DNA of 64,000 nucleotides, taken from Ruegeria atlantica (GTDB taxonomy: Bacteria > Pseudomonadota > Alphaproteobacteria > Rhodobacterales > Rhodobacteraceae). The first letter of the stretch is position 1; each line of letters opens with the position of its first letter. Shown here one piece after another: positions 53,315-62,276 of the stretch. Position numbers and translations under genes: made by a program. The stretch covers positions 620,001-684,000 of the forward strand of contig NZ_WQCG01000002.1 in the NCBI RefSeq assembly GCF_013032505.1, written 5' to 3'. The notes under the pieces were generated by a model, which was not told where the DNA came from, ran no database searches, and worked only from the letters and a program-made list of their open reading frames with translations.

Positions 53315-54994
53315 ATGGCGATAAAGCCACCTCTTTCAGAACTTCCGATTAAGACCGCTAACAACGGTTTTTATCGGGGGTTCAGCGTAAACGTGACAGT
53401 TGTCAGTAAAATCATCATCAGTTTGTTAGTTGTCTGGTGCATCGTGTGGCCAACTCAGGCCGGCAGAATCCTGGGCGACTGGAATGCAGCCATCCTTGCC
53501 CAGTTTGCCGCGTGGTACATCTGGGTTGTCACCGGGTTTGTTATTGTCTGTATCGGTTTGGCCATCTGGCCGGCAGCCGGACGTCTGAACCTGGGTGTTC
53601 AGGGCGAAAAGCCCGAGTTCTCGAACTTCTCGTGGTTCTCGATGATGTTCGGTGCCGGTATCGGTGTTGGGATGCTGACATGGGCCGTTGCGGAACCCGT
53701 CGCGCATTTCAAGAACAACCCGTCGGTTATTCAGGGTGTGACAACAGCCCTTGACGCGGACAACGTGCGCACGGCTTATGTCTGGTCATATCTGCATTGG
53801 GGTCTGGGCGCTTGGGCGTGCTATGCGATTGCCGGCCTTGCGCTGGCGTTTTTCAGCTATCGTCGCGGGCTTCCCCTAACGATCCGCTCGTCTCTGACGC
53901 CCCTCTTTGGCAAAGCGCTGTCGGGCAACCTCGGCCACCTCATCGATATCGTCGCTGTCGTTGCAACTATCCTCGGTGTGGCACAGACGCTTGGTTTTGG
54001 TGTTGAGCAATTCGTGGCGGGCCTGACACGTATCGGAATTGGCGGTCTGGCACATTCGGATGGCTCGGCGACCACGTTAGGGATCATCATAGCTCTGCTG
54101 GTCATCATGGGGGCGTCGACGCTGTCAGCGCTGTCTGGTGTTGGCAAGGGCATCAAATGGCTTTCGAACATCAACATGGCGCTGTCGATATTCTTACTAG
54201 GATTCTTCATACTGTTTGGTGCTACATTCTTTGGTGCTAAGGCCTTCTTTGTTGGCATTTGGGACTATCTGGTCGCTCTGCCTTGGCTCAGCTTCAACGT
54301 CTATGCGTCGGACGGAGTCGAGGGGTCTGAATCCTTCCTGTTGGCGCAATGGCAAGGCTGGTGGCCGGTGTTTTACTGGGCTTGGTGGATCGCATTTGCA
54401 CCCTTCGTCGGATTGTTCCTGGCGCGCATCTCGCGCGGGCGCTCGATCCGTGAGTTCGTGCTGGGTGCGATGATCGTGCCGTCGCTGATGTGCTTTGTCT
54501 GGTTCGCCTGGGCCGGTGGAACAGCGATTGATTTAGAATTGAACGGCGGTGCAAATGGTGTGATCCTTGATGCGGCCAATGGCGACAAGATCTTTGCCAT
54601 GACCACGTATATGCTCGCACCAATCGCAGAGTTCCTTGCCTGGGCCATGGCGGTTGTTATCGTAATCTTGCTGATGACGTTCCTTGTAACCTCTGCTGAC
54701 TCGGCTGTACTGATCGTGAACACAATCAACGCAGCTGGTGACGAAGGACCCAAGGCTCGCCCGCACATCATGTTCTGGGGTGCTGCGTTGGCATTGGTGG
54801 TTGGTGGTCTACTGATCTCAGGCGGAACCGGGGCAATCCAAACCGCTATGGTAATCGGCGCATTACCTTTCTCTATCGTGATGGCGCTGATGTGCATCGC
54901 GTTGATCAAAGCGATCTGGAACGATGGACGCCGCGAGGCCGCCGGGGTTGCATCAACTATTGATCCAGAAACATCAACGATGCCAGCCGAATAA
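53315..54994 (+). CDS. BCCT family betaine/choline/carnitine transporter
   Basis: A 559-residue secondary transporter with twelve helices that takes up trimethylated ammonium compounds with sodium or protons. The family signatures MFGAGIGVGMLTWAVAEPVAHF and the tryptophan-rich helix region QWQGWWPVFYWAWWIAFAPF are clear. ISRGRSIREFVLGAMIVPSLM is the conserved following loop. There is no long C-terminal osmosensory tail, so it may serve catabolism rather than osmotic stress. It lies upstream of a methylated-amine catabolic operon. Exact substrate unknown. Confidence 0.93.
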   Translation: MAIKPPLSELPIKTANNGFYRGFSVNVTVVSKIIISLLVVWCIVWPTQAGRILGDWNAAILAQFAAWYIWVVTGFVIVCIGLAIWPAAGRLNLGVQGEKPEFSNFSWFSMMFGAGIGVGMLTWAVAEPVAHFKNNPSVIQGVTTALDADNVRTAYVWSYLHWGLGAWACYAIAGLALAFFSYRRGLPLTIRSSLTPLFGKALSGNLGHLIDIVAVVATILGVAQTLGFGVEQFVAGLTRIGIGGLAHSDGSATTLGIIIALLVIMGASTLSALSGVGKGIKWLSNINMALSIFLLGFFILFGATFFGAKAFFVGIWDYLVALPWLSFNVYASDGVEGSESFLLAQWQGWWPVFYWAWWIAFAPFVGLFLARISRGRSIREFVLGAMIVPSLMCFVWFAWAGGTAIDLELNGGANGVILDAANGDKIFAMTTYMLAPIAEFLAWAMAVVIVILLMTFLVTSADSAVLIVNTINAAGDEGPKARPHIMFWGAALALVVGGLLISGGTGAIQTAMVIGALPFSIVMALMCIALIKAIWNDGRREAAGVASTIDPETSTMPAE

Positions 54995-55564
54995 TATTCG
55001 TGTACCCAACCGTGACCCTAGGACATGCCTAGGGTCACAAATATGATGGCAGCCTGCAAAGGAATCCATCGAAATGAGGGTTTTAGCGCCGCATACTGAC
55101 TGCTTGATCATAATCGAATTTGCGACTTAGGTTGAACTTTGCAAAGTCAACTTTCTGCGTTTTTTGACTTGTACGACCTAGATGTTACGCGGCAGCGAAT
55201 GCCTCCTCAGACCGGCCGCACCACGGCAGCGGTGGCCAAGGTCGACCGGTAGGAAAGCGGTATCGATCACCTCGAATTTGGGCGACAAGAGCCCGGCCCA
55301 CCTGCACGAAGTTGGGGTTCAATACGAACAGATTGAAAAAAAGAGAACTATTGTCGAAGTTTTGAGATTGGAAAAGACTCTGTTCCGGATCGGCCTCGAC
55401 AGAAATGCCCAGAAAATAAGGCACGCCGCAGTAGTCGCGTAATGGGGCGACATCGAGACGTTGCTGCTAGCCGCCGGAGACACCGGTCAGGGAACTCTTG
55501 AATACCAGTGGTCGGCGTGGCAAGAAGAGGTTGTTCCAGTTTTCGATCTGAGCGTCTTCGAGGC
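54995..55564. other. Gene-poor region after BCCT gene
   Basis: About 570 bases. A perfect 11-bp inverted repeat (GTGACCCTAGG / CCTAGGGTCAC, 55012-55038, 5-base loop) follows the BCCT stop and may end its transcript, though no T-run follows. A second near-perfect dyad (gttga..ctttgcaaag..tcaac, 55131-55151) is followed by a T-rich stretch. The frame at 55182-55442 (86 codons, plus) has no ribosome-binding site or recognised product; the sequence looks like decayed coding DNA. Confidence 0.5.
55012..55038 (+). terminator. Perfect 11-bp inverted repeat after BCCT gene
   Basis: The arms 55012-55022 and 55028-55038 are perfectly complementary with a five-base loop (acatg), 18 bases past the BCCT stop. 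The stable stem suggests termination or 3'-end protection; the missing T-run argues for the latter or for Rho help. Confidence 0.5.
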
Positions 55565-56200
55565 TCACAATTTGAACCTACCCGGGAAAAGTCCGCATAG
55601 GAATCTTCTTATCAGGTTGACAGAACGACTTCGCGAAAATCCCTGCATATCGGTAAGGTAGATTACCCACATACCTTCCAGCAAAGCCAACGTTCCGCTG
55701 GTGGCATCGTCTGCCAAGTTTGCGTCGCCCCCATTTTCATGGGCTATCTCCGAGAACGCAAGCTGCAATGTCTCGACAAGCCTGTGATCCTGAGTGCTGC
55801 TGTAACGGGCAACGCCTGGGTGTGCGCTCGCGATGCCTCGGAATGCATGCCAGATTTTTGTACTCCGCGGATTGAGTAGCACTTCAGACAGATCCGCCTC
55901 GATCACAGCCATCACTCGGTCTTCGGGCGATGCATCCGAGCCTAGGTCGGCCAATCTGTCCATCTCGGCATAATACTGAGCACTGAAATACTTGGCCGCC
56001 GCGGTCAGTAATTTGTCCTTTCCGCCAAAATGCAAATGAATCATTCCGCGCGACAGACCGGAGCGTTCGCAGATACGGCTGACCGAGGTGTCAGTCACTC
56101 CGATATCGGCAATCGTGTCCAGAGTCGCGTTGATCAGCAGTTGCCTGTTGGCTTCCGGATCCCGCTTAGAACCACGTTTTTTTTCATTGGAGTTTTGCAC
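55565..56200 (-). CDS. TetR family regulator (BetI-like)
   Basis: A 211-residue regulator with HTH LLINATLDTIADIGVTDTSVSRI, ERSGLSRGMIHLHFGGKDKL. The C-terminal domain shows the BetI-type pattern (STKIWHAFRGIASAHPGVARY, ALLEGMWVIYLT), known for choline-responsive repressors. The start codon is a GTG at 56200 with no good ribosome-binding site, consistent with low expression. It is divergent from the amine-transport operon and a 20-bp palindrome lies between them. An inducer that is a quaternary or methylated amine would fit. Confidence 0.85.
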   Translation of the reverse strand: MQNSNEKKRGSKRDPEANRQLLINATLDTIADIGVTDTSVSRICERSGLSRGMIHLHFGGKDKLLTAAAKYFSAQYYAEMDRLADLGSDASPEDRVMAVIEADLSEVLLNPRSTKIWHAFRGIASAHPGVARYSSTQDHRLVETLQLAFSEIAHENGGDANLADDATSGTLALLEGMWVIYLTDMQGFSRSRSVNLIRRFLCGLFPGRFKL

Positions 56201-56287
56201 TTTTTCAATTTTTCCATTGGCTTACGAGAATCTCACAGCGACAGCTCACTGGAAGATTGACACGAAAGACCTTTCTGGCGCAACATC

Positions 56288-56307
56288 TAATGGACGATCG
56301 TCCATTA
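56288..56307. promoter_or_regulatory. 20-bp perfect TetR operator
   Basis: taatggacgatcgtccatta is a perfect palindrome with the TGGAC-GTCCA halves common to TetR/AcrR/BetI sites. It lies 33 bases before the first permease gene and 88 before the tetR start, so it can repress the operon and probably the regulator. Confidence 0.8.
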
Positions 56308-56339
56308 ATGGCTCTTAATTTTTTAGGAAGGGAGGTTGG

Positions 56340-57197
56340 GTGATCTTTCGTAGCGAAGCGTCCCGGGGCTATACCCTCAGCGCGCCAGCCACAGCCTACG
56401 TAGGCTTTCTGGTAGCGGCGCCATTGGTGATTCTGATCGCTTATTCCTTCTGGACCCAATCCTATGTGACGCTCGATAAGACCCCGACGCTGAGAAACTA
56501 CCGCGACGCTTTTGCTGATCCGCTGGTTCGACATCTGATGCTAAGGTCAATCTGGATTGCCGGTGTCGTTACCGCAGTCACCGTCGCACTAGCCTATCCC
56601 ATCGCTTACTTCATCGCGATGAAAGCTCGGAAAAAGACTATCTGGCTTCTGCTCATTACCATTCCGTTTTGGTCCAGCTATCTGCTGCGCGTGTTTGCCT
56701 GGAAACTCATTCTGGGGTTCAACGGTGTAATGAATTCCGCGCTTATGGCGCTTGGTCTGATAAGCGAACCACTCGACTTCCTGCTCTACAACGAATTCGC
56801 AGTCGTGCTGACACTTGCTCATGCCTGGGCACCCTTTGCTATCCTGCCGATATATGTCTCGTTGCAGAAAATCGATCCAAGCCTGTTGGAGGCCGCGACT
56901 GACCTCGGCAACAGTCCTTTGCAACGCTTTATGCGGGTGACGCTGCCGCTGACGATACCGGGGATCATTGCTGCTTGCCTGATTATCTTTATCCCCACAG
57001 TCGGTGACTATGTGACCCCCGCACTCGTCGGCGGATCGGACGGGAAGATGATCGCCAATCTTATTCAGGTGCAGTTTGGTGCCGCCAACAATTGGCCCCT
57101 CGGAGCTACGTTGTCGCTGGTCGCAATGCTGTCGGTTGGCTTCGTCGCAATTGTGTTTGTCATTACCGCGACCCGGCTTGGGAGGCGGATCAGATGA
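56340..57197 (+). CDS. ABC permease, PotB type
   Basis: A 285-residue inner-membrane permease of the polyamine/opine group with six helices. It shows the typical N-terminal helix (AYVGFLVAAPLVILIAYSFW), PFWSSYLLRVFAWKLILGFNG and the EAA loop LEAATDLGNSPLQRFMRVTLP. The start is a GTG at 56340 preceded by GGGAGG. It is the first gene of the operon, 33 bases after the operator, and overlaps the next permease by four bases. Family members carry polyamines, opines or other amines, so cargo is not set. Confidence 0.9.
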   Translation: MIFRSEASRGYTLSAPATAYVGFLVAAPLVILIAYSFWTQSYVTLDKTPTLRNYRDAFADPLVRHLMLRSIWIAGVVTAVTVALAYPIAYFIAMKARKKTIWLLLITIPFWSSYLLRVFAWKLILGFNGVMNSALMALGLISEPLDFLLYNEFAVVLTLAHAWAPFAILPIYVSLQKIDPSLLEAATDLGNSPLQRFMRVTLPLTIPGIIAACLIIFIPTVGDYVTPALVGGSDGKMIANLIQVQFGAANNWPLGATLSLVAMLSVGFVAIVFVITATRLGRRIR

Positions 57198-57982
57198 GAC
57201 GTCCTTCGACCCTGACAGCCTACGCTTTCTTGTATTTGGTTTTTCTGTACCTGCCGGTCCTTTTCCTACCCTTGTTCTCGTTCAACAGCGGTACAATCGT
57301 TGCCTTTCCGATCAAGGGTTGGACGCTGGACTGGTATCGGAAACTGGGCGAGCAGGATACGCTGATCCAGGCCCTTTGGAATTCGCTGGGCGTCGGCACG
57401 GTCGTCGCAATTCTATCTACCGCTATGGGGCTTTTTGCTGCTCGTGCCTTTGTTCGCTATCGTTTTCGGGGTCAGCGTGCAGCTGAAGGACTGGTGATGC
57501 TGCCTTTGGTTATTCCCGGCATTATCGTAGCTTCGTCAATGCTGGTTCTGTTTCTTTTTCTCGGTCTCAAGCCGTCTCTGCTGACCGTTGTTCTGGGCCA
57601 TACGTTCCTCGCCTTGCCGTTTTCCGTTTCGATATTGAAGTCTGCCTTTGATGACTTTGACGCGTCGCTGGAAGAGGCATCTTACGATCTGGGCGTCGGC
57701 GTGTTCGAAACCTTCCGCCGCGTGACACTGCCGGTCGTTTCCCCCGGTATCATAGCCAGCATGCTGGTCACTTTTACAGTCAGCTTTGACGAATTCGTCC
57801 TGGCCTTTTTCCTGTCCGGCAACCAGCCAACCCTGCCGGTCTATATCTGGAGCCAGATCCGTTTCCCCGCCAAGCTTCCAAACGTTTTGGCCTTGGGTTC
57901 TATCCTGCTGCTTACCTCGGTTCTGCTTTTGGTGCTGGCCGAGTACTTCCGCCGCCGCTCATCCGCATCAGAGGTCCGATGA
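57194..57982 (+). CDS. ABC permease, PotC type
   Basis: A 262-residue permease, partner of the preceding one. Six helices; conserved segments FSFNSGTIVAFPIKGWTLDWY, MLPLVIPGIIVASSMLVLF and the EAA loop LEEASYDLGVGVFETFRRVTLP, plus TVSFDEFVLAFFLSG. It overlaps both neighbours by four bases (ATGA). With PotB-type and PotA-type partners it forms an importer for a charged amine. Confidence 0.9.
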   Translation: MRRPSTLTAYAFLYLVFLYLPVLFLPLFSFNSGTIVAFPIKGWTLDWYRKLGEQDTLIQALWNSLGVGTVVAILSTAMGLFAARAFVRYRFRGQRAAEGLVMLPLVIPGIIVASSMLVLFLFLGLKPSLLTVVLGHTFLALPFSVSILKSAFDDFDASLEEASYDLGVGVFETFRRVTLPVVSPGIIASMLVTFTVSFDEFVLAFFLSGNQPTLPVYIWSQIRFPAKLPNVLALGSILLLTSVLLLVLAEYFRRRSSASEVR

Positions 57983-59076
57983 CAGACAGAAACATCATAG
58001 AACTCAGGGGCGTCGAAAAGCGCTATGGCACATTCCTGGCGGCCAGCGGGATCGATCTCGATCTCAAAGAGGGTGAGTTTTTCTCACTCCTCGGCCCCTC
58101 GGGATGCGGCAAGACCACGGTGTTGCGGATGATCGCGGGTTTCCAGGAACCGACCGAGGGTACTGTGCTGATCGATGGTCAGGATATGGAAGGTGTCCCG
58201 GCCAACAACCGCCCAACAAACATGGTCTTTCAAAGTTACGCCATCTTCCCGCACCTGAACGTCGGGAACAACGTGGCCTATGGATTACGGGGCAAGGCCC
58301 CCAAGGCAGAGATCGACCAGCGCGTAGCCGAAGCCCTAGAAATGGTCGAGCTTGGAGGTCTTCAGGATCGCGGCGCAAGTGAATTGTCGGGTGGGCAGCG
58401 GCAAAGGGTGGCGCTCGCCCGTGCGCTGATCATGCGACCTAAAGTGTTGTTGCTGGACGAGCCCTTGTCCGCTCTCGACAAGAAATTGCGCGAACAGATG
58501 CAGTTTGAAATGCGTAACCTGCAGCAATCGCTTGGGATCACTTTCGTGATGGTCACACACGACCAATTTGAGGCGATGACTATGTCCGACCGCATCGGTG
58601 TGATGTTCGACGGACGGCTCAAGCAGGTAGACACACCGACAACGCTTTATGCCCGTCCTTGTGATCAGCAAGTGGCCAGTTTCATCGGTGAAATGAACAT
58701 ACTGCCTGCCCAGTTGTTGGGTGAATCCGGCGATATGTTGTCGATCGATGCAGCCGCCTTCGGGCGGATTGATATCGAGAGAAATCCCAACGTTGTAACC
58801 AGCGCTAAAGACATGAACATCGGTATTCGCCCGGAACAATTGGAGATCACTGCTCAAAGGCCCAAAGACTACCCATCAACGGTTCAGGGCACTGTCAGCA
58901 ACGTCGCCTTCTATGGCGAGAACATTCACTACCACATTCAGGTGGCGGGAACTGAGAAACCAATCTCGGTATCGGTTCCCAACTATTTTCACACGGTCGA
59001 TTTCCAACGCGGAGACGCGGTCTGGCTTGGGCTTCAGGGGGCAAGCGTGATCGATCTTGGTACAGACACAAAATAA
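57979..59076 (+). CDS. ABC transporter ATPase, PotA type
   Basis: A 365-residue ATPase: Walker A GPSGCGKTT, Q-loop VFQSYAIFPHLNVGNN, signature LSGGQRQRVALAR, Walker B VLLLDEPLSALD, switch His in MVTHDQ. The C-terminal TOBE domain (IGIRPEQLEITAQ) is present. It drives the PotB/PotC-type channel encoded just upstream. Confidence 0.92.
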   Translation: MTDRNIIELRGVEKRYGTFLAASGIDLDLKEGEFFSLLGPSGCGKTTVLRMIAGFQEPTEGTVLIDGQDMEGVPANNRPTNMVFQSYAIFPHLNVGNNVAYGLRGKAPKAEIDQRVAEALEMVELGGLQDRGASELSGGQRQRVALARALIMRPKVLLLDEPLSALDKKLREQMQFEMRNLQQSLGITFVMVTHDQFEAMTMSDRIGVMFDGRLKQVDTPTTLYARPCDQQVASFIGEMNILPAQLLGESGDMLSIDAAAFGRIDIERNPNVVTSAKDMNIGIRPEQLEITAQRPKDYPSTVQGTVSNVAFYGENIHYHIQVAGTEKPISVSVPNYFHTVDFQRGDAVWLGLQGASVIDLGTDTK

Positions 59077-59093
59077 TACAGTGGGAGGATAAT

Positions 59094-60155
59094 ATGAGAC
59101 TTCAGGGAATTGCGGCCTTCGCATGCGCGACGGCAATAAGCACGGGAAGTGCCATAGCAGGTGGCGCTGATCTAACGGTTTTTGACTGGTCGGGATATGA
59201 AGATCCCGGGTTCTTTGCCAGCTACATGGAAAAGTACGGGAATGAGGCGCCAAGCTATTCCTATTTCGGAAGTCAGGAAGAAGCCTTTACGAAACTAAGT
59301 TCGGGGTTCACGGCTGATCTGGCGCATCCTTGTTCCGACGCGGTCAGAAAATGGGTCGCGGCCGATTTGATCCAACCTCTGGACGAAAGCAAACTGACCA
59401 ATTGGGCCGATGTGTTGCCCGAGATCAAAGAAGTCGACGCAATTGTTTTGGACGGTCAGCTTTATATGTTGCCGTTCGAGTGGGGAAACACAGGGCTTAT
59501 ATATCGCACCGACAAAATCTCAGGCGATGACATCTCGCTGCAATTGTTGGCGGACCCAGCCTATGCTGGCAAGATCGCCATCCCGGATGCCGCGTCGTCT
59601 GCATATGCCCTGGCAGCGCTGGCTACTGGAAATGCTGACGATTACACCAATCTGAGCGACGAGCAATTCAAGGAAGCATCAGACTTCCTGCGTTCGATCC
59701 ACCCAAACATGCGCTTTTACTGGTCCGATGCGGGTCAGTTTGATCAGGCCATGACCAGTGGTGAGATCGAGTTGGGCTGGGCCTGGAACCAGTCCGAGCT
59801 GAACCTGATCTGGAACGAAGTGCCTGCCGCTATGATGCGTGATGTCGACAAGGGCATCGCGACCTGGGCGTGCGGTTACGTGCATCTGAAGTCTTCCACA
59901 ACTCCTGTCGATCAGGTCTATGATCTGTTGAACGCGCTCACTGACCCTGCCAGCGGTCAGTACATCATCGACAACTGGGGCTACCCACATTCCAACGCAA
60001 AAGCGTTCGAAGTTGCCGATCAGGCCAACATCGAAGCGTATGGATTCTCGGATCCAAAGAGCTTCTTCGAAGGCAGTTTGTTCTTTGACGCAGTTAACCC
60101 CGAGCTTGAGGCGAAAATGCTGGCCGAATTTGAACGGATCAAAGCCGGCTTCTAA
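59094..60155 (+). CDS. Periplasmic binding protein, PotD/opine type
   Basis: A 353-residue secreted binding protein (signal peptide cut near AIA/GG). The family opening is LTVFDWSGYEDPGFFASYMEKY, later GQLYMLPFEWGNTGLIYRTDK. Many tryptophans and aspartates in the ligand half suit a cationic amine. It is placed last among the transporter genes, not first. A hairpin follows its stop before the catabolic genes. Ligand unknown; polyamine is only the family default. Confidence 0.9.
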   Translation: MRLQGIAAFACATAISTGSAIAGGADLTVFDWSGYEDPGFFASYMEKYGNEAPSYSYFGSQEEAFTKLSSGFTADLAHPCSDAVRKWVAADLIQPLDESKLTNWADVLPEIKEVDAIVLDGQLYMLPFEWGNTGLIYRTDKISGDDISLQLLADPAYAGKIAIPDAASSAYALAALATGNADDYTNLSDEQFKEASDFLRSIHPNMRFYWSDAGQFDQAMTSGEIELGWAWNQSELNLIWNEVPAAMMRDVDKGIATWACGYVHLKSSTTPVDQVYDLLNALTDPASGQYIIDNWGYPHSNAKAFEVADQANIEAYGFSDPKSFFEGSLFFDAVNPELEAKMLAEFERIKAGF

Positions 60156-60167
60156 CACAACCACATT

Positions 60168-60189
60168 TCCGGGGCCTTATGGCTCCGGA
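60168..60189 (+). promoter_or_regulatory. Hairpin between binding-protein and catabolic genes
   Basis: TCCGGGGCC, loop TTAT, GGCTCCGGA: a 9-bp GC-rich stem with one G-T pair, 12 bases after the binding-protein stop and 20 before the next start. There is no T-run. It probably protects the upstream transporter message or lowers downstream expression. Confidence 0.7.
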
Positions 60190-60209
60190 TCCCAAATACA
60201 GGAAAACGC

Positions 60210-62276
60210 GTGAACATGTCGAACGCGAACCCATATGCTTTGCTTTTTGAACCGGTTCAGATTGGGCCAGTCACAGCCAGAAACCGCTTTTATCAGGTGC
60301 CGCATTGCACGGGGCTGGGGCATGTCCGACCGCGGGCGGACGCCGCCGTTCGTGGGATGAAAGCCGAAGGCGGGTGGGCGGTGGTTTCCAATCAGGAGAC
60401 CGAGATTCACCCGACCTCAGACCTGTCTCCTTTTGCCGAGGGGCGGCTATGGGACGGGCGCGATGTACCCGCGTTGCGGCTGATGACGGATGCGGTACAT
60501 GCGCATGGGTCGTTGGCGGCCATTCAGCTGGTTCACAATGGCAATCATGCACAAAACCTGCTGACCCGCGCGCCGGTTCTTGCACCTTCCGAGATGTCCG
60601 TCGACACGACGCATCCCAAGCAGGCGCAGGCCATGGATAAGTCCGATATTCGCGAATTCCGCCGCTGGCACCGCGACGCCGCCTTGCGCGCGAAAGACGC
60701 CGGGTTCGACATCATTTACATCTATGCCGGCCACAACATGACACTGGCACAGCATTTTATGCTGCCGCATATGAACCAGCGTTGTGATGAATACGGCGGG
60801 TCTCTTGAAAACCGGGTGCGACTGACACGCGAACTGCTGGAGGATACTCACGAAGCGGTGGGCGACAGCTGCGCCGTGGCGTTCCGTTTTGCCATTGACG
60901 AGATGATGGGCGTCAGCGGCATGCAGGCCGCGGAAGAAGGCCGCGCCGTGGTCGAACTTTTGTCTGACCTCCCGGACCTGTGGGATGTGAATGTAGCCGA
61001 CTGGTCCAATGACAGTGCGACGACCCGTTTTCAGCCAGAAGACGGATATCAGAACGCGTTTTTGTCCCACGTCAAACAGATCACCCGCAAACCTGTGGTT
61101 GGTGTCGGTCGCCTGACGTCCCCCGACATGATGCTGTCGATGGTCAAAAAGGGAATTGTCGACCTCATCGGAGCCGCAAGACCTTCCATCGCGGACCCGT
61201 TCATTCCCAAAAAGATTGAAGAGGGCCGCATTGACGAAATCCGCGAATGCATCGGCTGCAATATCTGCGTCTCATCCGACAATTTGGGCATCCCGATCCG
61301 CTGCACTCAAAACCCGACGATGGGCGAGGAATGGCGACGCGGTTGGCACCCCGAAATCATCGTGCCGAAGAAGAGCAACGCGGACACTTTGGTTATTGGC
61401 GGTGGCCCTGCCGGTCTTGAATGCGCTACGCAGTTGGCAAGGCGAGGATATCAGGTGACCTTGGCCGAGGCGTCAGCCGAATTAGGCGGGCGGGTTACGA
61501 AGGAAAGCAAACTTCCCGGCCTCGCAGCTTGGTCACGCGTCGTCGACTATCGCCTGAATGACCTAAAGCAGCGCGGCAACGTTCAGTTGTTCACTGACAG
61601 CAGACTTGATGGCGATCAGGTGGCAGAGCTTGGCGTCGAACACGTCTTTGTGGCCACCGGCAGCCATTGGCGCACCGACGGCATAGGCCGTAGCACGCAA
61701 CGCCATATGCCTCAGATCGAGCAAACCGCCAAAGTGCTGACGCCTGACGACATCATGAACGGCCTTTTGCCCCCGGATGGCCCGGTGATGATCTATGATG
61801 ATGACCACATTTATCTGGCAGGGGTAATCGCCGAAAAGCTGGCGACTGCAGGATACCAGGTGGTCTTTATCACGCCGGAGAGTTTGGTCTCAGCTTACGC
61901 CGTCAATACTTTGGAGCAGCCTCGCATTCAGGCCCGTCTGATCGAGCTAGGCATAGACATTCGCTGCAATCAGGTGCTGACGGCGGTTGACGGTGACATG
62001 GCACGCATCGGTTGTGCCTTTACCGGTCGCGAAACAGATATTCCTTGTGCCACGACAATTCTGGTTACCGAACGCCATCGAGAAACAGCGCTCTATAACA
62101 GCTTGCGTGGGCTCGGGTTGAAGACCCTCGAACTTATTGGCGATGCCGCGTCTCCTGGACTGATCGTCGACGCAGTTTTCGCGGGCCATCGCGCCGCTCG
62201 CGATTTTGAACGCCCCAAGGCAGAAGCAGACAAGGACTGGTTTCGCCGCGAGATAATCGATTTGGAGGAAACGTGA
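60210..62276 (+). CDS. Trimethylamine dehydrogenase-family FMN/4Fe-4S flavoprotein with altered pocket
   Basis: A 688-residue (686 from the ATG at 60216) enzyme with the TMADH layout: FMN barrel (1-about 340), 4Fe-4S site (C345, C348, C351, C363 from the ATG) and an ADP-binding tail (VIGGGPAGLECATQLARRG). Cys31 in YQVPHCTG matches the cysteine that binds FMN covalently in TMADH. Catalytic Tyr170, His173 and Asp266 match TMADH Tyr169, His172, Asp267. The aromatic bowl that holds trimethylamine is changed: Tyr60 is Glu61 and Trp355 is Asp355, while Trp264 remains (Trp263). Asp at that place is also found in histamine dehydrogenase, as I recall. It should oxidise another amine. Confidence 0.88.
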   Translation: MNMSNANPYALLFEPVQIGPVTARNRFYQVPHCTGLGHVRPRADAAVRGMKAEGGWAVVSNQETEIHPTSDLSPFAEGRLWDGRDVPALRLMTDAVHAHGSLAAIQLVHNGNHAQNLLTRAPVLAPSEMSVDTTHPKQAQAMDKSDIREFRRWHRDAALRAKDAGFDIIYIYAGHNMTLAQHFMLPHMNQRCDEYGGSLENRVRLTRELLEDTHEAVGDSCAVAFRFAIDEMMGVSGMQAAEEGRAVVELLSDLPDLWDVNVADWSNDSATTRFQPEDGYQNAFLSHVKQITRKPVVGVGRLTSPDMMLSMVKKGIVDLIGAARPSIADPFIPKKIEEGRIDEIRECIGCNICVSSDNLGIPIRCTQNPTMGEEWRRGWHPEIIVPKKSNADTLVIGGGPAGLECATQLARRGYQVTLAEASAELGGRVTKESKLPGLAAWSRVVDYRLNDLKQRGNVQLFTDSRLDGDQVAELGVEHVFVATGSHWRTDGIGRSTQRHMPQIEQTAKVLTPDDIMNGLLPPDGPVMIYDDDHIYLAGVIAEKLATAGYQVVFITPESLVSAYAVNTLEQPRIQARLIELGIDIRCNQVLTAVDGDMARIGCAFTGRETDIPCATTILVTERHRETALYNSLRGLGLKTLELIGDAASPGLIVDAVFAGHRAARDFERPKAEADKDWFRREIIDLEET

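Noticed and set aside
55182..55442. 86-codon plus-strand frame as a gene
   Set aside because: No ribosome-binding site, no recognised family, and overlapping frames of similar length on both strands.
56340..60155. Naming the importer potABCD for spermidine/putrescine
   Set aside because: The families also carry opines and other amines, and the operon encodes amine-demethylating enzymes; polyamine specificity has no direct support.
60210..62276. Calling the flavoprotein trimethylamine dehydrogenase
   Set aside because: Two of the three residues forming the trimethylamine cage are replaced by acidic residues, so the family name is kept but the substrate is not.
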